A stretch of 64,000 nt of DNA from an uncultured Bacteroides sp. (GTDB lineage: Bacteria > Bacteroidota > Bacteroidia > Bacteroidales > Bacteroidaceae), in contig NZ_OY782578.1 of assembly GCF_963677945.1 (NCBI RefSeq), forward strand, positions 2,633,258 through 2,697,257, written 5' to 3'. Below, piece by piece: positions 1 to 10,010 of this stretch. The notes below the pieces were generated by a model that worked only from the letters and a program-made list of their open reading frames with translations, was not told the origin of the DNA and searched no databases. A program made the translations under genes and the position numbers. The first letter of the stretch is position 1, and every line of letters starts with the position of its first letter.

Positions 1-77
1 TATTTCTTTAATCTTTTTTTAGTTTTTAGATTGTTAAAATAGTAATGCAAACATAGTTATGGTATTAAAAAAAGTAA

Positions 78-85
78 TATATTTG
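78..85 (+). promoter_or_regulatory. possible -7 element before uxs
   Basis: TATATTTG fits the Bacteroides -7 consensus TAnnTTTG and lies about 80 bases before the next gene. I see no matching TTTG about 20 bases upstream, so this is only a candidate. The rest of bases 1-165 is AT-rich, with no gene seen. Confidence 0.3.
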
Positions 86-165
86 TTACGCATTGCTAAA
101 TGAATAATAGCTTTTTGCACATATAACACATAAAATACGATAAATCTGCTAAGAATAACATAATA

Positions 166-1098
166 ATGAAGAGAATATTGGTTACAGGAGGAGCCGGCTT
201 TATAGGTTCACACTTATGTACTAAATTGATAAATGACGGACATAGTGTTATTTGTTTAGATAATTTTTTTACAGGCTCCAGAAGTAATGTATGGCACCTT
301 ATGGATAATTCTCGATTTGAGTTGGTTCGCCATGATGTAACTGTTCCATATAATGCAGAGGTTGACGAAATCTATAATCTTGCATGCCCTGCTTCCCCTG
401 TTCATTATCAGCATGATCCTGTAAAAACAGTAAAAACGTCTGTTATGGGTGCTATTAATATGTTGGCTCTTGGCAGACAGGTGGGGGCTAAAGTGTTGCA
501 GGCTTCTACCAGTGAAGTTTATGGAGATCCAATTGTTCATCCTCAAACGGAAGAATACTGGGGCAATGTAAATACAGTTGGTATTCGTTCTTGTTATGAT
601 GAAGGAAAACGTTGTGCCGAAACGCTTTTTATGGATTATCACAGACAAAAAAAACTTCGTATAAAGATTATTCGTATATTTAATACTTATGGTCCTTTAA
701 TGAGTAAAAATGATGGTCGGGTTGTCTCCAATTTTATCGTTCAGGCATTAAAGAACGAAGATATTACTCTTTATGGGGATGGTAGTCAGACTCGTAGCTT
801 TCAATATGTGGATGACCTGATAGAGGGTATGGTTCGTATGATGGATACCGATGATAAGTTTATTGGTCCAATAAATATTGGCAATCCCAATGAATTTACA
901 ATTAAAGAACTTGCGGAAAAGGTTATTGAGTTAACAGGGGCTAAATCCAAATTTATTTATAAACCTTTACCCGGAGATGATCCCAAACAACGCCAGCCGG
1001 ATATTACTTTGGCAAAAGAAAAATTAAATTGGCAGCCCTCTGTTCATCTGGAAGAAGGATTGATAAAAACAATCGATTATTTTAAATCAATACTTTAA
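166..1098 (+). CDS. uxs: UDP-glucuronic acid decarboxylase (UDP-xylose synthase family)
   Basis: This cytosolic extended SDR enzyme would convert UDP-glucuronate to UDP-xylose (or its 4-keto intermediate), a nucleotide-sugar donor for the polysaccharide locus. The NAD-binding TGGAGFIG loop is at residues 7-14, the catalytic Ser/Thr stretch STSEVYGD at 114-121 and the YDEGK catalytic Tyr/Lys at 144-148. The C-terminal part has the [11 protein letters not shown] stretch typical of UXS proteins. The length of 310 residues is normal for the single-domain bacterial form. It is followed after 24 bases by a receiver-kinase gene on the same strand and may be cotranscribed with it. The related families GalE and RmlB are less likely, given the residues around YDEGK and the C-terminal motif. 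The family is confident; the sugar made in this strain is inferred. Confidence 0.92.
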   Translation: MKRILVTGGAGFIGSHLCTKLINDGHSVICLDNFFTGSRSNVWHLMDNSRFELVRHDVTVPYNAEVDEIYNLACPASPVHYQHDPVKTVKTSVMGAINMLALGRQVGAKVLQASTSEVYGDPIVHPQTEEYWGNVNTVGIRSCYDEGKRCAETLFMDYHRQKKLRIKIIRIFNTYGPLMSKNDGRVVSNFIVQALKNEDITLYGDGSQTRSFQYVDDLIEGMVRMMDTDDKFIGPINIGNPNEFTIKELAEKVIELTGAKSKFIYKPLPGDDPKQRQPDITLAKEKLNWQPSVHLEEGLIKTIDYFKSIL

Positions 1099-1122
1099 GA
1101 ATTTCCTCCAAAGAATTTAATA

Positions 1123-2265
1123 ATGCCTATAAAAAGAATGATAATGGAGATAAACTACTCTGAATATAAGATCCTTGTAGTTGATGATGTTTTGTCCAAT
1201 GTGTTATTGCTCAAAGTATTGTTGACAAATGAAAAATATAATGTTGTAACTGCCATGAATGGCACACAGGCGTTAAAGATGGTCGAATCGGAATTACCCG
1301 ATTTGATTTTACTGGATGTAATGATGCCTGATATTAGCGGTTTTGAAGTTGCCAGACAACTTAAGGAAAAGCCTGCATTTGCTCAGATTCCTATTATATT
1401 TCTTACAGCTTTGAATTCCACTGCCGACATCGTAAAAGGATTCCAGATGGGAGCTAATGATTTTATTTCCAAACCATTTAATAAAGAAGAGCTGATCATT
1501 CGTGTAAAGCATCAGATATCTTTAATAGCGGCTAAACGAATCATTTTTAACCAGAATGAAGAGTTGAAGCGCACTATCAAAGGTCGTGACAAGCTTTATT
1601 CAGTTATTGCCCACGATCTTCGTTCGCCTATGGCATCTATCAAAATGGTACTTAATATGTTGATGATCAACTTACCGGGAGAGAAAATAGGAGATGAGAT
1701 GCATGAGTTGCTGAATATGGCAAATCAAACAACAGAGGAACTGTTCTCATTATTGGATAATTTGTTAAAGTGGACCAAGAGTCAGATTGGCCGGTTAAAT
1801 GTGGTACCACAAGATATCGATATTGTTGGAGTTTCGGCCGGAGTTATTGAGATTTTCTCCATGGTAGCAGAACTCAAGCAAATAAAAATTAATTTGCAGG
1901 CGCCAGATCAACTGGAAGTCCGTGCAGATATTGACATGATAAAAACCGTTATCCGTAACCTTATCAGCAATGCCTTGAAATTTAGTAATCCGGGTAGTGA
2001 GGTGCATGTTGTAGTAGAGGAAAAGGAAGAACAAGTTGTCGTAAACGTGGTCGATCATGGTCGGGGTATAAAGAAAGAAGATCAAACTAAGCTGCTTAAT
2101 GTTGATACACATTATTCAACTTTTGGAACAAAGAATGAAGAAGGTTCCGGTCTGGGTCTTTTGTTATGCCAGGATTTTGTAAGAAAGAATGGTGGAGAAC
2201 TCTGGTTCAATTCAGAAGAAGGAGAAGGCTCTGTCTTTAGTTTCTACTTACCAAAGCTATCCTGA
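1123..2265 (+). CDS. receiver domain fused to histidine kinase
   Basis: A cytosolic signalling protein with an N-terminal receiver domain (about residues 15-132, acidic pair D21-D22, phospho-acceptor D65, conserved K117). It is joined to a histidine kinase core with dimerisation H164 in HDLRSP, N box around N283, G1 box DHGRG at 311-315 and G2 box GSGLGL at 341-346. There is no membrane segment and no sensor domain, so it probably relays a signal by its receiver controlling its kinase. Starts at 1123, 1138 and 1144 are all in frame; the third begins closest to the receiver fold. It is convergent with the next gene, only 4 bases away, without a visible terminator. Its placement beside another hybrid kinase at the end of the polysaccharide locus suggests a shared regulatory role, which is inference. 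Confidence 0.9.
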   Translation: MPIKRMIMEINYSEYKILVVDDVLSNVLLLKVLLTNEKYNVVTAMNGTQALKMVESELPDLILLDVMMPDISGFEVARQLKEKPAFAQIPIIFLTALNSTADIVKGFQMGANDFISKPFNKEELIIRVKHQISLIAAKRIIFNQNEELKRTIKGRDKLYSVIAHDLRSPMASIKMVLNMLMINLPGEKIGDEMHELLNMANQTTEELFSLLDNLLKWTKSQIGRLNVVPQDIDIVGVSAGVIEIFSMVAELKQIKINLQAPDQLEVRADIDMIKTVIRNLISNALKFSNPGSEVHVVVEEKEEQVVVNVVDHGRGIKKEDQTKLLNVDTHYSTFGTKNEEGSGLGLLLCQDFVRKNGGELWFNSEEGEGSVFSFYLPKLS

Positions 2266-2269
2266 AATA

Positions 2270-3358
2270 TTATTTCTCCTTCTTTATAGCTAATTCCATA
2301 ATTATAGGATTGTGGTCACTGAAATCAAAAGAAGGAGAACTGTATTCTATTCCTGTTAGTTGGTTTGAGTGAAATACGTAGTCGATGCGCAGGGCCTTAT
2401 GAAGGTAACGATAGGTATATCCAAATCCGGATCCTGCGCTTTGAAACCCATCCTGTAATTTCTCCTTCATCCGGTGGTATGAATAAGATGATGGGGGAGC
2501 ATTAAAGTCGCCGCATGCTATTATTGAATGTTTTGTTGTATCAATTACGTGGCGGAGTAAATCAACCTGATTAGACCTTTTAAGAGCATTCTCAAATAGT
2601 TTATCTGTTATTTTTTTTGCAGCCTCTTTCTCAGTATCATAAAATTTCCCAAGTGTTATTATCTTCAATAAGCCTTTAGTCTGATTAAAATTAGTCGTTT
2701 GCAAATGGCAATTAAAAACCCGCAGAGGGGTTTGCCCAACTTTTATATCAACCCACATAGCACTGTTGTCAGAGTTACCAAAAAAGAGATCATCTCTGTT
2801 TGTTATTGGAAACTTACTGTAAATAACCAGTCCAAATCCCGGAGTGTTCTTTTTGTGCATAGCAACATACGGATATTCCTTAAATTGAGCATTTATGCTA
2901 TCAGAACTATAATAAGGACTTTCAGTAAATTCCTGCAGGCACACTACATCAATTCGCTGTTCTTTCATCAGTCCGGTAATCTCCCCAACAGAGTAAACCG
3001 ACGGATCTCCGTGGAAGCTTTGTACATTAAGGCTTGCAATCCTTATTGAGTTCCCTTTATCTGTATAATTAGGTAACTTGTGTGGAATCTGATACGTTGC
3101 AGAAATATATTCATAGTTTGCTACAATAGCAATTACCGGTATCCATATCCATTTCTTCCAGCGGACTCCCCAATAAATGGCAAAAGCAAGATTGGCCAGT
3201 AAAACGGGAATCATTCCCAATCCAATTATTGGAAACAAAAATCCGTTGCTTGGATTCTGGTACGAGTACCTCCCCAAAACAACAGTAAATATTGCTAATG
3301 CAGTAGTTAAAAGAACCCCTAAAAAACGGAAGTATATAAGAGTGGCTTTTTTCCCCAT
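2270..3358 (-). CDS. endonuclease/exonuclease/phosphatase family protein, membrane-anchored
   Basis: The first 90 residues hold about three hydrophobic segments. After them comes a complete EEP-fold metal-dependent hydrolase domain: N111 in LNVQSF, E143 in LQEF, H218 in CHLQ, D284/N286 in GDFN, D326 in RIDYVF and the closing D348-H349 in SDHNP. All catalytic positions known for the DNase I/sphingomyelinase-like superfamily are present. Family members cleave phosphodiesters in nucleic acids or lipids. The membrane anchor makes a lipid or envelope substrate more likely than DNA, but the substrate is not readable from sequence. It starts 3 bases after the stop of the hybrid kinase gene upstream, so the two are almost certainly cotranscribed. 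The family is sure, the function open. Confidence 0.85.
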   Translation of the reverse strand: MGKKATLIYFRFLGVLLTTALAIFTVVLGRYSYQNPSNGFLFPIIGLGMIPVLLANLAFAIYWGVRWKKWIWIPVIAIVANYEYISATYQIPHKLPNYTDKGNSIRIASLNVQSFHGDPSVYSVGEITGLMKEQRIDVVCLQEFTESPYYSSDSINAQFKEYPYVAMHKKNTPGFGLVIYSKFPITNRDDLFFGNSDNSAMWVDIKVGQTPLRVFNCHLQTTNFNQTKGLLKIITLGKFYDTEKEAAKKITDKLFENALKRSNQVDLLRHVIDTTKHSIIACGDFNAPPSSYSYHRMKEKLQDGFQSAGSGFGYTYRYLHKALRIDYVFHSNQLTGIEYSSPSFDFSDHNPIIMELAIKKEK

Positions 3359-3361
3359 TCG

Positions 3362-5974
3362 TTATAAATATTTTCTCAGAATGTCAGTTAGTTTGTCTTG
3401 AGAAACAGGTTTTGGAATAAATTCGTTGCATCCACATAAAAGAGCTGCTTTCACATCATCATCATATACAAAAGCACTTAAAGCAATGATTGGAATCTCA
3501 GGAGCAACCTGTCTGATAACGCGAGTAGCATCCAGTCCATCCATGTTTGGCATCTTTATATCCATAAGGATTAAATCGGGTTTGTACTCCTCAAACATAG
3601 TTATAGCTTCTATACCATCATGTGCATGCACCAAAGTAACCTTTTTACCTATCATCACATTTATCAATTTAAAATTGCTATCGTTGTCTTCTGCAACCAA
3701 TATCAGCGTATCCTTCTTTTCAGATAGTTCAATATTCTTTGAATCATCATCATCTTCAGCTGTTATTTCATTAACAGACTCTTTTTGAGGCGCTACATAA
3801 GGAAGAGTAAAGAAAAACTCTGCCCCTTGTCCCACATCCGATTTTGCCCAGATTGTTCCTCCCAGCTTTTCTACTATCGATTTACAGATAGAAAGCCCCA
3901 GTCCGGTTCCTTGTACAGTAGTATTTAGCTTTGCAAAACGTTCAAAAACATTTTTTGCTTTGTCTTTAGGAAATCCTATGCCGGTATCTTTTACATAACA
4001 CTCTATTTCCTTATTATTAATCTTATACCCAAACCGGATACTACCTTCATTTGTGAATTTAAAAGCATTGCCTATCAGGTTAGAGAAAACCTGAATCAAT
4101 CTATTCTTGTCACTGTATATCCATAAATCAGCGTCTGATTCTTCAAAAAGAAGCTGAACATTTTCCGGGGTACGGAACCGGTGTGCATCAAAAACCTCCT
4201 GACACATCACACCTAGATTTATAGGTTCTTCCGCAAACTCCATTATGCCCGATTCAATTCTCGAAAGATCAAGAATCTCATTAATCAGTTGCAATAACCT
4301 GCTGTTGTTTGATTCAACTATTTTGTAATAGTCCATTCTCTCTTGCGCATTCTGCGTATCAGCAATAACTCTCGAGAATCCAACAATAGCGTTCAATGGA
4401 GTACGTATTTCGTGACTCATATTAGCAAGAAAGGCTGATTTTAGCATATCAGATTTTTCAGCTTTTTCTTTAGCACTAATAAGTTCACTCTCCATCTTTT
4501 TCATGTTTGTGATATCAGATTCTAAAACAATAATAAGTGGAGGCCTGTTTCCATTTTCTACAAGCAACTTCAGTTTGTGAATAAAAAATTTACCTTTCTC
4601 ATTATTGACAACTTCTTTGCTATATATAATTGGTTCTCTGTTTTTAATAACTGATAAATCTTCATTTCTGTATGTTATGGCTATTTCGTCAGGGTAAATA
4701 TCAAAATCGGTTTTACCAATAACATTTGTTTCTTTCATGCTCACATAGGTAACTTTATTCCGATAGATATATCGTAAGTCGTTTCCTGTGTCTTTTACCG
4801 AAATAGCAAGAGGAATATTCTCCAGAACAGTGTTCATAATCTGATTTACCTCTTTCGTTTGTTCGTCGTATCTTATTTGCTCAGAAATATCACGCCCAAA
4901 CGTCCAGATAATCTCTTCATCTTCAGAGTCCTTAATGATATAAGAGAAAAAATCAAAAGCCAGAATCTCTTTCAGATGTGGGAAAGGTTTTTCTTCAACA
5001 AACCGCACAATGTCAGTTAGCTGTGAAAATTCACTACGGATATTCATCCATCTTTCCTTCAGCTCTTTTTTTATCGGCAACTTATTTACTTTGATTGCAG
5101 ATAGCTCAGTATCATCAGTCAAAAGATAATGCTTGCGAAACTGTTCATTGGCAAAAACCAGTGTACCATCCGGTTTAAAAGCAAAAATATCTTCCGAAGC
5201 ATAGTTTACAGCTTTGGTAATACTTCCCAGATTTTCGTCCAGCTTAATAATATCTGTGATATTCTGGCAGAAACCTTCAATCTCTTTATTCTCCTCAGAA
5301 CCACTTATGTTTAAAACCTTAAGTCTGAGAAATAGAAACTCCTTTTTTACTAAAATCCGATATTCATGAGTATCTGCACTCGTATGATGAAGAATATTGT
5401 TTATCCATATAAGAAATCCGGCACGATCATCACGGTGTATTATTTCCAGATAATCCTCCAGAGAAATATCTTTAAAATGATCACTGTTAGCCAACCCTCC
5501 GGAATATCCTTTATATCTAAATGTCTGACTTTTATAATTGTAATTCCATTGACTAATTTTAGCAGCTTTTTCAATCTCCCGCAGTTCGTTATTTGTTTTC
5601 TCCAGTTGCAATTTAGTGCGGGCCCTGTTAGTTATGTCTCTATATTGACACAAAATCAGGTTTTCGTCGAAAGGCTGCATTATGCACTTAAAATAAAAAG
5701 TGCCTTCGTTAAGAGGAAGCTCGTAATTTTTTGTAGATATAACCTTACTCTCTTTAACTTTCTCAAATTCCTTTTTAATAGCAGAATATGTCTTTTCCGG
5801 TAATAAATTAAAGAAATTTTCACCGATTAAATTCTTTCTTCTCCTAAAGAACCCTCGGTTTGCATGTACCACCAAATCAACGCAGATGCCTTCGTAATCA
5901 ACTAAAAACATTGTATCTGCAGTCATCTGTAGAATCTTATCTGAGTTTTGTGGATCGTGCAATATTCTTGTCAT
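3362..5974 (-). CDS. PAS-containing hybrid sensor histidine kinase/response regulator
   Basis: An 870-residue hybrid two-component protein without clear transmembrane helices. The N-terminal 500 residues look like several PAS-type sensory units (about 10-120, 135-245, 250-370 and 375-495). They are followed by a dimerisation domain with H521 in SHEIRTPLNAI. The ATPase domain has N636, DTGIG at 663-667 and GTGLGL at 689-694. After an acidic linker comes a C-terminal receiver with phospho-acceptor D805 and K855. All catalytic residues are present. No DNA-binding domain or phosphotransfer domain follows, so an external relay partner is expected; stand-alone receiver proteins in this window (38243-38611) are candidates by inference only. 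It is followed at 3 bases by the EEP protein. CAAATATA at 6022-6029 could be its -7 element on the minus strand, but no -33 box is visible. Confidence 0.92.
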   Translation of the reverse strand: MTRILHDPQNSDKILQMTADTMFLVDYEGICVDLVVHANRGFFRRRKNLIGENFFNLLPEKTYSAIKKEFEKVKESKVISTKNYELPLNEGTFYFKCIMQPFDENLILCQYRDITNRARTKLQLEKTNNELREIEKAAKISQWNYNYKSQTFRYKGYSGGLANSDHFKDISLEDYLEIIHRDDRAGFLIWINNILHHTSADTHEYRILVKKEFLFLRLKVLNISGSEENKEIEGFCQNITDIIKLDENLGSITKAVNYASEDIFAFKPDGTLVFANEQFRKHYLLTDDTELSAIKVNKLPIKKELKERWMNIRSEFSQLTDIVRFVEEKPFPHLKEILAFDFFSYIIKDSEDEEIIWTFGRDISEQIRYDEQTKEVNQIMNTVLENIPLAISVKDTGNDLRYIYRNKVTYVSMKETNVIGKTDFDIYPDEIAITYRNEDLSVIKNREPIIYSKEVVNNEKGKFFIHKLKLLVENGNRPPLIIVLESDITNMKKMESELISAKEKAEKSDMLKSAFLANMSHEIRTPLNAIVGFSRVIADTQNAQERMDYYKIVESNNSRLLQLINEILDLSRIESGIMEFAEEPINLGVMCQEVFDAHRFRTPENVQLLFEESDADLWIYSDKNRLIQVFSNLIGNAFKFTNEGSIRFGYKINNKEIECYVKDTGIGFPKDKAKNVFERFAKLNTTVQGTGLGLSICKSIVEKLGGTIWAKSDVGQGAEFFFTLPYVAPQKESVNEITAEDDDDSKNIELSEKKDTLILVAEDNDSNFKLINVMIGKKVTLVHAHDGIEAITMFEEYKPDLILMDIKMPNMDGLDATRVIRQVAPEIPIIALSAFVYDDDVKAALLCGCNEFIPKPVSQDKLTDILRKYL

Positions 5975-6068
5975 TATTCTTTTTCTTAGATTTTAGACGT
6001 TAATAAGTAAGAAATATTCAACAAATATATAAAAAATAATTTAGAGTACCCGTTTTTTTATACTAAAT

Positions 6069-7253
6069 TTAAACAGATCTCTTAGCCTTTTCCCAAATTC
6101 CATTTATATTCTTGTTTTTCAGATAGATAAATCCTTTAAAAACATTGACATTCATAAAGAGAAAGTAGTAAGGAATAAATAAGATTTTGTTTTTTATTTG
6201 CTTGGTAGAAAGGTAATATCCCCATAATCCTAATACATAGAATAGCACTTGTAAGAATAATAGTATAACATAGATATCAGTACTCATCTCTGAAACCAGT
6301 ATTATATTAAGCGGTAGCATCAAAAAAAGTAATATAGGAGTTAGCGACCATCTCAATACGCGGTGAGATATATACTGAAAACTCAATGTTCCATAACGAA
6401 AAACATTAAGCAGAGAGCGTAATCTCCATATTGATTGTAAACCTCCTGCAGCAATTCTCACCTTTCTTTTCTCCTCCTCATTCATACTGGCAGAAGCCGA
6501 TTCAATAGCATAAGCCTTGTCACAATAAGCAATCTTATATCCCTTTTGAGCAATCCGTAGAGAAAGAATAAAATCATCCAGTAAGGTATCTCTTTCCATC
6601 TCTTCGAACAGTTCCTTGCGAATGGCAAATAACTCACCGGCTGCACCTACAGCCGAATACAATCTTGAATCCAATGCTTTAATGGTCGATTCATATTTCC
6701 AATAGATGCCTTCACCGCCACCGGCGGCACCATCCTTTTCTTTTGCTGCAATCCTTTTCTCTCCGGCTACGCACCCCACTTTTGAATCTGAGAATTCACT
6801 GGCTATTTCCATGATAGCCTCCCGGTTAATCATCGTATTTGCATCCGTAAATATCACAATAGGAGAGGATATAAACCTCATTCCCCGGTTCAGAGCAGCA
6901 GTCTTTCCTTGGCGTTCCGGTTGAAACAACACAGTAACCTCCGGATAAGCTTTCAGTAACTCATTTGTGTTGTCATTGCTGCCATCCGTTACCCATACAA
7001 TCTTCAGCTTATCGTTGGAATAATCCAGAGCTCGGCAATTATCCATCTTATCCTTCACTACAGCTTCCTCGTTGAATGCCGTTATAAAGAGCGTCACTTC
7101 CGGTAAGTTTTCTTTTGTTTGTAAAGTCTTTGCTTTTTGTTTTGAGAATAGTTCTTTTGTTTTTACCAGTAAGTAAAGAACGATGCCATATCCCAGATAG
7201 GTATAAAATACTATTATTAAGCTTAACCAAAATGTTATTTCAAGAGATTTCAT
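6069..7253 (-). CDS. membrane glycosyltransferase family 2
   Basis: A processive-type GT2 enzyme that would transfer a sugar from a nucleotide donor to a growing glycan at the cytoplasmic membrane. One N-terminal helix (about 8-30) precedes a GT-A domain with ITAFNEE at 57-63, TDGSNDNT at 89-96, the metal-binding TDAN at 136-139, the catalytic-base pair D226-D227 in LLDDF, and a variant QxxRW-like motif QSIWR at 273-277. Two or three helices close the protein. The closest recognisable relatives are poly-N-acetylglucosamine/cellulose-type synthases, but donor and acceptor cannot be read. Its start overlaps the stop of the upstream glycosyltransferase by 4 bases (ATGA), a translational coupling signature. 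Confidence 0.88.
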   Translation of the reverse strand: MKSLEITFWLSLIIVFYTYLGYGIVLYLLVKTKELFSKQKAKTLQTKENLPEVTLFITAFNEEAVVKDKMDNCRALDYSNDKLKIVWVTDGSNDNTNELLKAYPEVTVLFQPERQGKTAALNRGMRFISSPIVIFTDANTMINREAIMEIASEFSDSKVGCVAGEKRIAAKEKDGAAGGGEGIYWKYESTIKALDSRLYSAVGAAGELFAIRKELFEEMERDTLLDDFILSLRIAQKGYKIAYCDKAYAIESASASMNEEEKRKVRIAAGGLQSIWRLRSLLNVFRYGTLSFQYISHRVLRWSLTPILLFLMLPLNIILVSEMSTDIYVILLFLQVLFYVLGLWGYYLSTKQIKNKILFIPYYFLFMNVNVFKGFIYLKNKNINGIWEKAKRSV

Positions 7254-8368
7254 GAGTGTTTGATGAATGATTTATATATTTCAGATACTTTTTCAGAAAC
7301 CCTTCTGCTATCGAAACGTTCTTCGATCAGTCTTTTAGCTTCTTTTTCATATCTTTCTTTTAGAGTAGAGTCTTTTATATAAGTAATATATTGTTTCGCA
7401 AGATTTTCAGGATCGCTATATTGGGTAATTAATCCATTTTCTTTATCAGTAATAACTTCCTTTGTTCCATCGGTTGGAGTTACAACCAGTGCTTTCTTCA
7501 TTGCCATGGCCTCTAGTAGTACAATAGAAAGTCCTTCCCATAAACTAGGCAGACAGAATACATCTATTGCGTTTAGTAAATCAGGTATATCATTTCTGAA
7601 ATCAGAAGTTTTTATTATATCTTCCAAAGAATTCTCTTTAATATAATTCATTGCTTCATCCTTTAAATCTCCTTCACCAACAAAAAGAGCTTTAATTTTC
7701 GTGTTTTGTTTATGAGCAATAGCAATACTTTTAATGAAATTTATTGGATCCTTTTGTAAAGTAACCCTCCCTATAAAGCCCACTATAAAATCATCATCAC
7801 TAAAGCCAAATTCCTTTCTGATATCTTTGAAAGAATTGTTTGGATTAAACCGTGATAAATTGATCCCGTTTTCAATAACTACAGATTTTTTTAGTCCAAA
7901 AGTCTGGATACCAGTTTGCTGGTTACTCTTAGAAACACAAATAACCTGATTACTCAGAGCGCAGATTGCTTTTTCACTTTTTGCTCTCAAGAAACCGACT
8001 ATGGCAGATTGATCCTGATGAAAGCTCCATCCATGCACAGTATATACTAAAGGAATATTCTTTATTTTTGCTATTAAAGCAACATTCGAAGCCGCCCTGC
8101 TTCCGTGTGCATGAATAATCTGAATACTTTCCTTTTTAATTATTTCACCAATTTGTTTGATAATTCTAAGATCGAAAGGGTGGGAGGTTTCTATCACATA
8201 ACATTTCACTCCGTTAGCCCTTAAATGATCAATCATCTGTCCCGGAGTAAATGCTAAAATAATTGGATTTATAGTGTTATTAAAACCGGCAACTAAATCA
8301 AGCAAATGAGATTCCCCTCCGCCAACCTGACCTTGTCTTATAACTTCTAATACATTTATTGGTTGCAT
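7250..8368 (-). CDS. glycosyltransferase family 4
   Basis: A GT-B fold retaining glycosyltransferase of 372 residues. The N-terminal loop QVGGGESHLLDL at 14-25 resembles GT4 acceptor-binding loops. HAHGSRA at 87-93 and VHGWSFH at 111-117 are also GT4-like. The C-terminal domain starts near VGFIGRVTLQKDP at 196-208 and carries the E-x7-E motif (E278 and E286 in WEGLSIVLLEAM). It should act in the cytosol on a lipid-linked glycan. It lies in a tight gene string with overlap or small gaps on both sides, so it belongs to the same transcript as its neighbours. The sugar is not predictable. Confidence 0.88.
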   Translation of the reverse strand: MQPINVLEVIRQGQVGGGESHLLDLVAGFNNTINPIILAFTPGQMIDHLRANGVKCYVIETSHPFDLRIIKQIGEIIKKESIQIIHAHGSRAASNVALIAKIKNIPLVYTVHGWSFHQDQSAIVGFLRAKSEKAICALSNQVICVSKSNQQTGIQTFGLKKSVVIENGINLSRFNPNNSFKDIRKEFGFSDDDFIVGFIGRVTLQKDPINFIKSIAIAHKQNTKIKALFVGEGDLKDEAMNYIKENSLEDIIKTSDFRNDIPDLLNAIDVFCLPSLWEGLSIVLLEAMAMKKALVVTPTDGTKEVITDKENGLITQYSDPENLAKQYITYIKDSTLKERYEKEAKRLIEERFDSRRVSEKVSEIYKSFIKHS

Positions 8369-8377
8369 TAATTTTTT

Positions 8378-9226
8378 CTATTTTATCAGATTAGAGTCTT
8401 CGTCTTTGTAATTGTTCTTTGCCGAGAATAAATTAGTTGCATTATTCAATGCTTTAATCAATCTATTCAAGAAGCTTTTAAAGAAAGAACCATCGGCATT
8501 TAGTGTACTATTACCTGTTAGAGCTCTAGCCTTTCTATTGGTTATGAATACTAATTTCCCATATTCTTTTAAAGCATAAGCTAATGAACCATCTTCCCCT
8601 CGGATAATATCTGTTCTGAATCCAATTTTGCGTCCCATTTCAGTATTAAATCCAAAAACCATACCGCGAACACATAATTCTGGTCGTTTGATAGATTGTA
8701 ATAGTAAGTATATATCCCGAAGAAGTTCGTAGAAAAACAAACCAAACTTCGAATGATTTTTGTCAGGCATAAAACTCCAAAGTGAAAATACACAAGCTAC
8801 CTCTGGTTTTCTTAGTTTGTCTATCATCGTTTGAATATAGTGTGGAGGATAAAGAGTATCAGCATCTATGCAAATATAAAATTTTCCTTTTGCATTGTTT
8901 AAACCACATTGTCGAGCGTGTCCGGGTCCTTTCTTTGGCTCATCAAACCATTTTACACCACATAAGTCTAATACTTCAGTAGTTCTATCTGTCGAATTGT
9001 TATTTACTACAATAATTTCTATTGGAAAATCACAAATATTTTCACTCAAAGACCACAAGCAACTTAAAATCCTTTTTTCTTCATTATGGGCTATTGCGAC
9101 AACAGAAACAAGAGGAACTTCAGATTCTAACTTTTGGAGTTTTTCACTAACTTCTAATATTGTTTTTTGAGGAGCCTCGATAAAAGATTTTTCGTAGACT
9201 GATAAGTATTTATTACACCAACTCAT
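8378..9226 (-). CDS. glycosyltransferase family 2
   Basis: A soluble GT2 protein of 282 residues. The GT-A domain starts at about residue 39 (VSVVAIAHNEE), followed by VNNNSTDRT at 74-82 and the DAD metal-binding motif at 121-123. A preceding segment of about 35 residues, rich in charged residues, has no recognised function. The region around RGEDGSLA supplies the acidic catalytic position. There are no membrane helices. It lies 9 bases before the GT4 gene and 7 bases after the methyltransferase gene, consistent with one operon for glycan assembly. A family assignment is all that is safe. Confidence 0.85.
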   Translation of the reverse strand: MSWCNKYLSVYEKSFIEAPQKTILEVSEKLQKLESEVPLVSVVAIAHNEEKRILSCLWSLSENICDFPIEIIVVNNNSTDRTTEVLDLCGVKWFDEPKKGPGHARQCGLNNAKGKFYICIDADTLYPPHYIQTMIDKLRKPEVACVFSLWSFMPDKNHSKFGLFFYELLRDIYLLLQSIKRPELCVRGMVFGFNTEMGRKIGFRTDIIRGEDGSLAYALKEYGKLVFITNRKARALTGNSTLNADGSFFKSFLNRLIKALNNATNLFSAKNNYKDEDSNLIK

Positions 9227-9233
9227 GTGACCC

Positions 9234-10007
9234 TTATTTTTGTTTTAGCTTCATATATTCTTCCATGGAAAGAGGATTGTTTTTTTTTAGCTTAAACTCA
9301 ATCATTTTCCTTAATAAATAGACAGCAGCTTTTAGGGTTTTCAATAAATCGGATTTTATTGATCTTCTTGGGAAAATTTTTTCAGTCATTTCTCGTGTCC
9401 ATTTTTTCGTAAAAAAAGATTTGTAATAGTCGTCTTCTGGATTAACAATAAAATCTATTTTATCTTTCCACTCATATCTATTAATCATCATATTGCCCTC
9501 TGTTAACCAAAGCAACTTATATAGTATGGATTGGAATGGTAAATAATTAAGAAATAATTCTCCGTAATTATTTCCATAGTTGCCTGGCATTTTTGCTTTT
9601 TCAAATAATATTAATTTGTTGTCTATATCTAAGATAACCCATTTATGAGATTCTTTTGGAAATAAAAATTCACCAATCAAACTAGGGGTCTCGATATACC
9701 CTCTGCGAGCAACTCTATTTTGTTCATTAATAAATTTTTCTGGGTTTTCAACATGTTCGAGGACTTGATTGCATATTACATAATCAAATTCTTTGTCTTT
9801 AAATGGAAGATTTTCGCCATCCGCATTAATAAAATTTTGATGAGGATATATTTTTACATCTCCGCATCTATGATAATTTGTGTCAACAAATTTTTCAACA
9901 ATAACATTAGATCTAAAATTTGGATTATGTCCTGGACCTATTTCAACTACTTTATCATTCTTATTGATTTTTATGTCAGATCTATCAAATGGAGTACGTG
10001 TTTTCAT
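9234..10007 (-). CDS. class I SAM-dependent methyltransferase
   Basis: A 257-residue protein with a Rossmann-type methyltransferase core: motif I VVEIGPGHNPN at 20-30, then DGENLPF at 63-69 and the post-motif FDYVICNQVLEHVEN at 74-88. This arrangement is typical of Methyltransf_11-like enzymes. In a polysaccharide locus the likely job is methylation of a sugar or of a lipid-linked glycan, which could cap chains or vary surface antigens; that is inference. It is spaced 3 and 7 bases from glycosyltransferase genes on either side. The C-terminal 100 residues are basic and lack a known domain. Confidence 0.8.
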   Translation of the reverse strand: MKTRTPFDRSDIKINKNDKVVEIGPGHNPNFRSNVIVEKFVDTNYHRCGDVKIYPHQNFINADGENLPFKDKEFDYVICNQVLEHVENPEKFINEQNRVARRGYIETPSLIGEFLFPKESHKWVILDIDNKLILFEKAKMPGNYGNNYGELFLNYLPFQSILYKLLWLTEGNMMINRYEWKDKIDFIVNPEDDYYKSFFTKKWTREMTEKIFPRRSIKSDLLKTLKAAVYLLRKMIEFKLKKNNPLSMEEYMKLKQK

Positions 10008-10010
10008 TGT

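Noticed and set aside
256-648. Minus-strand frame of 130 codons within uxs
   Set aside because: It lies fully antisense to a gene with intact SDR motifs and has no recognisable content.
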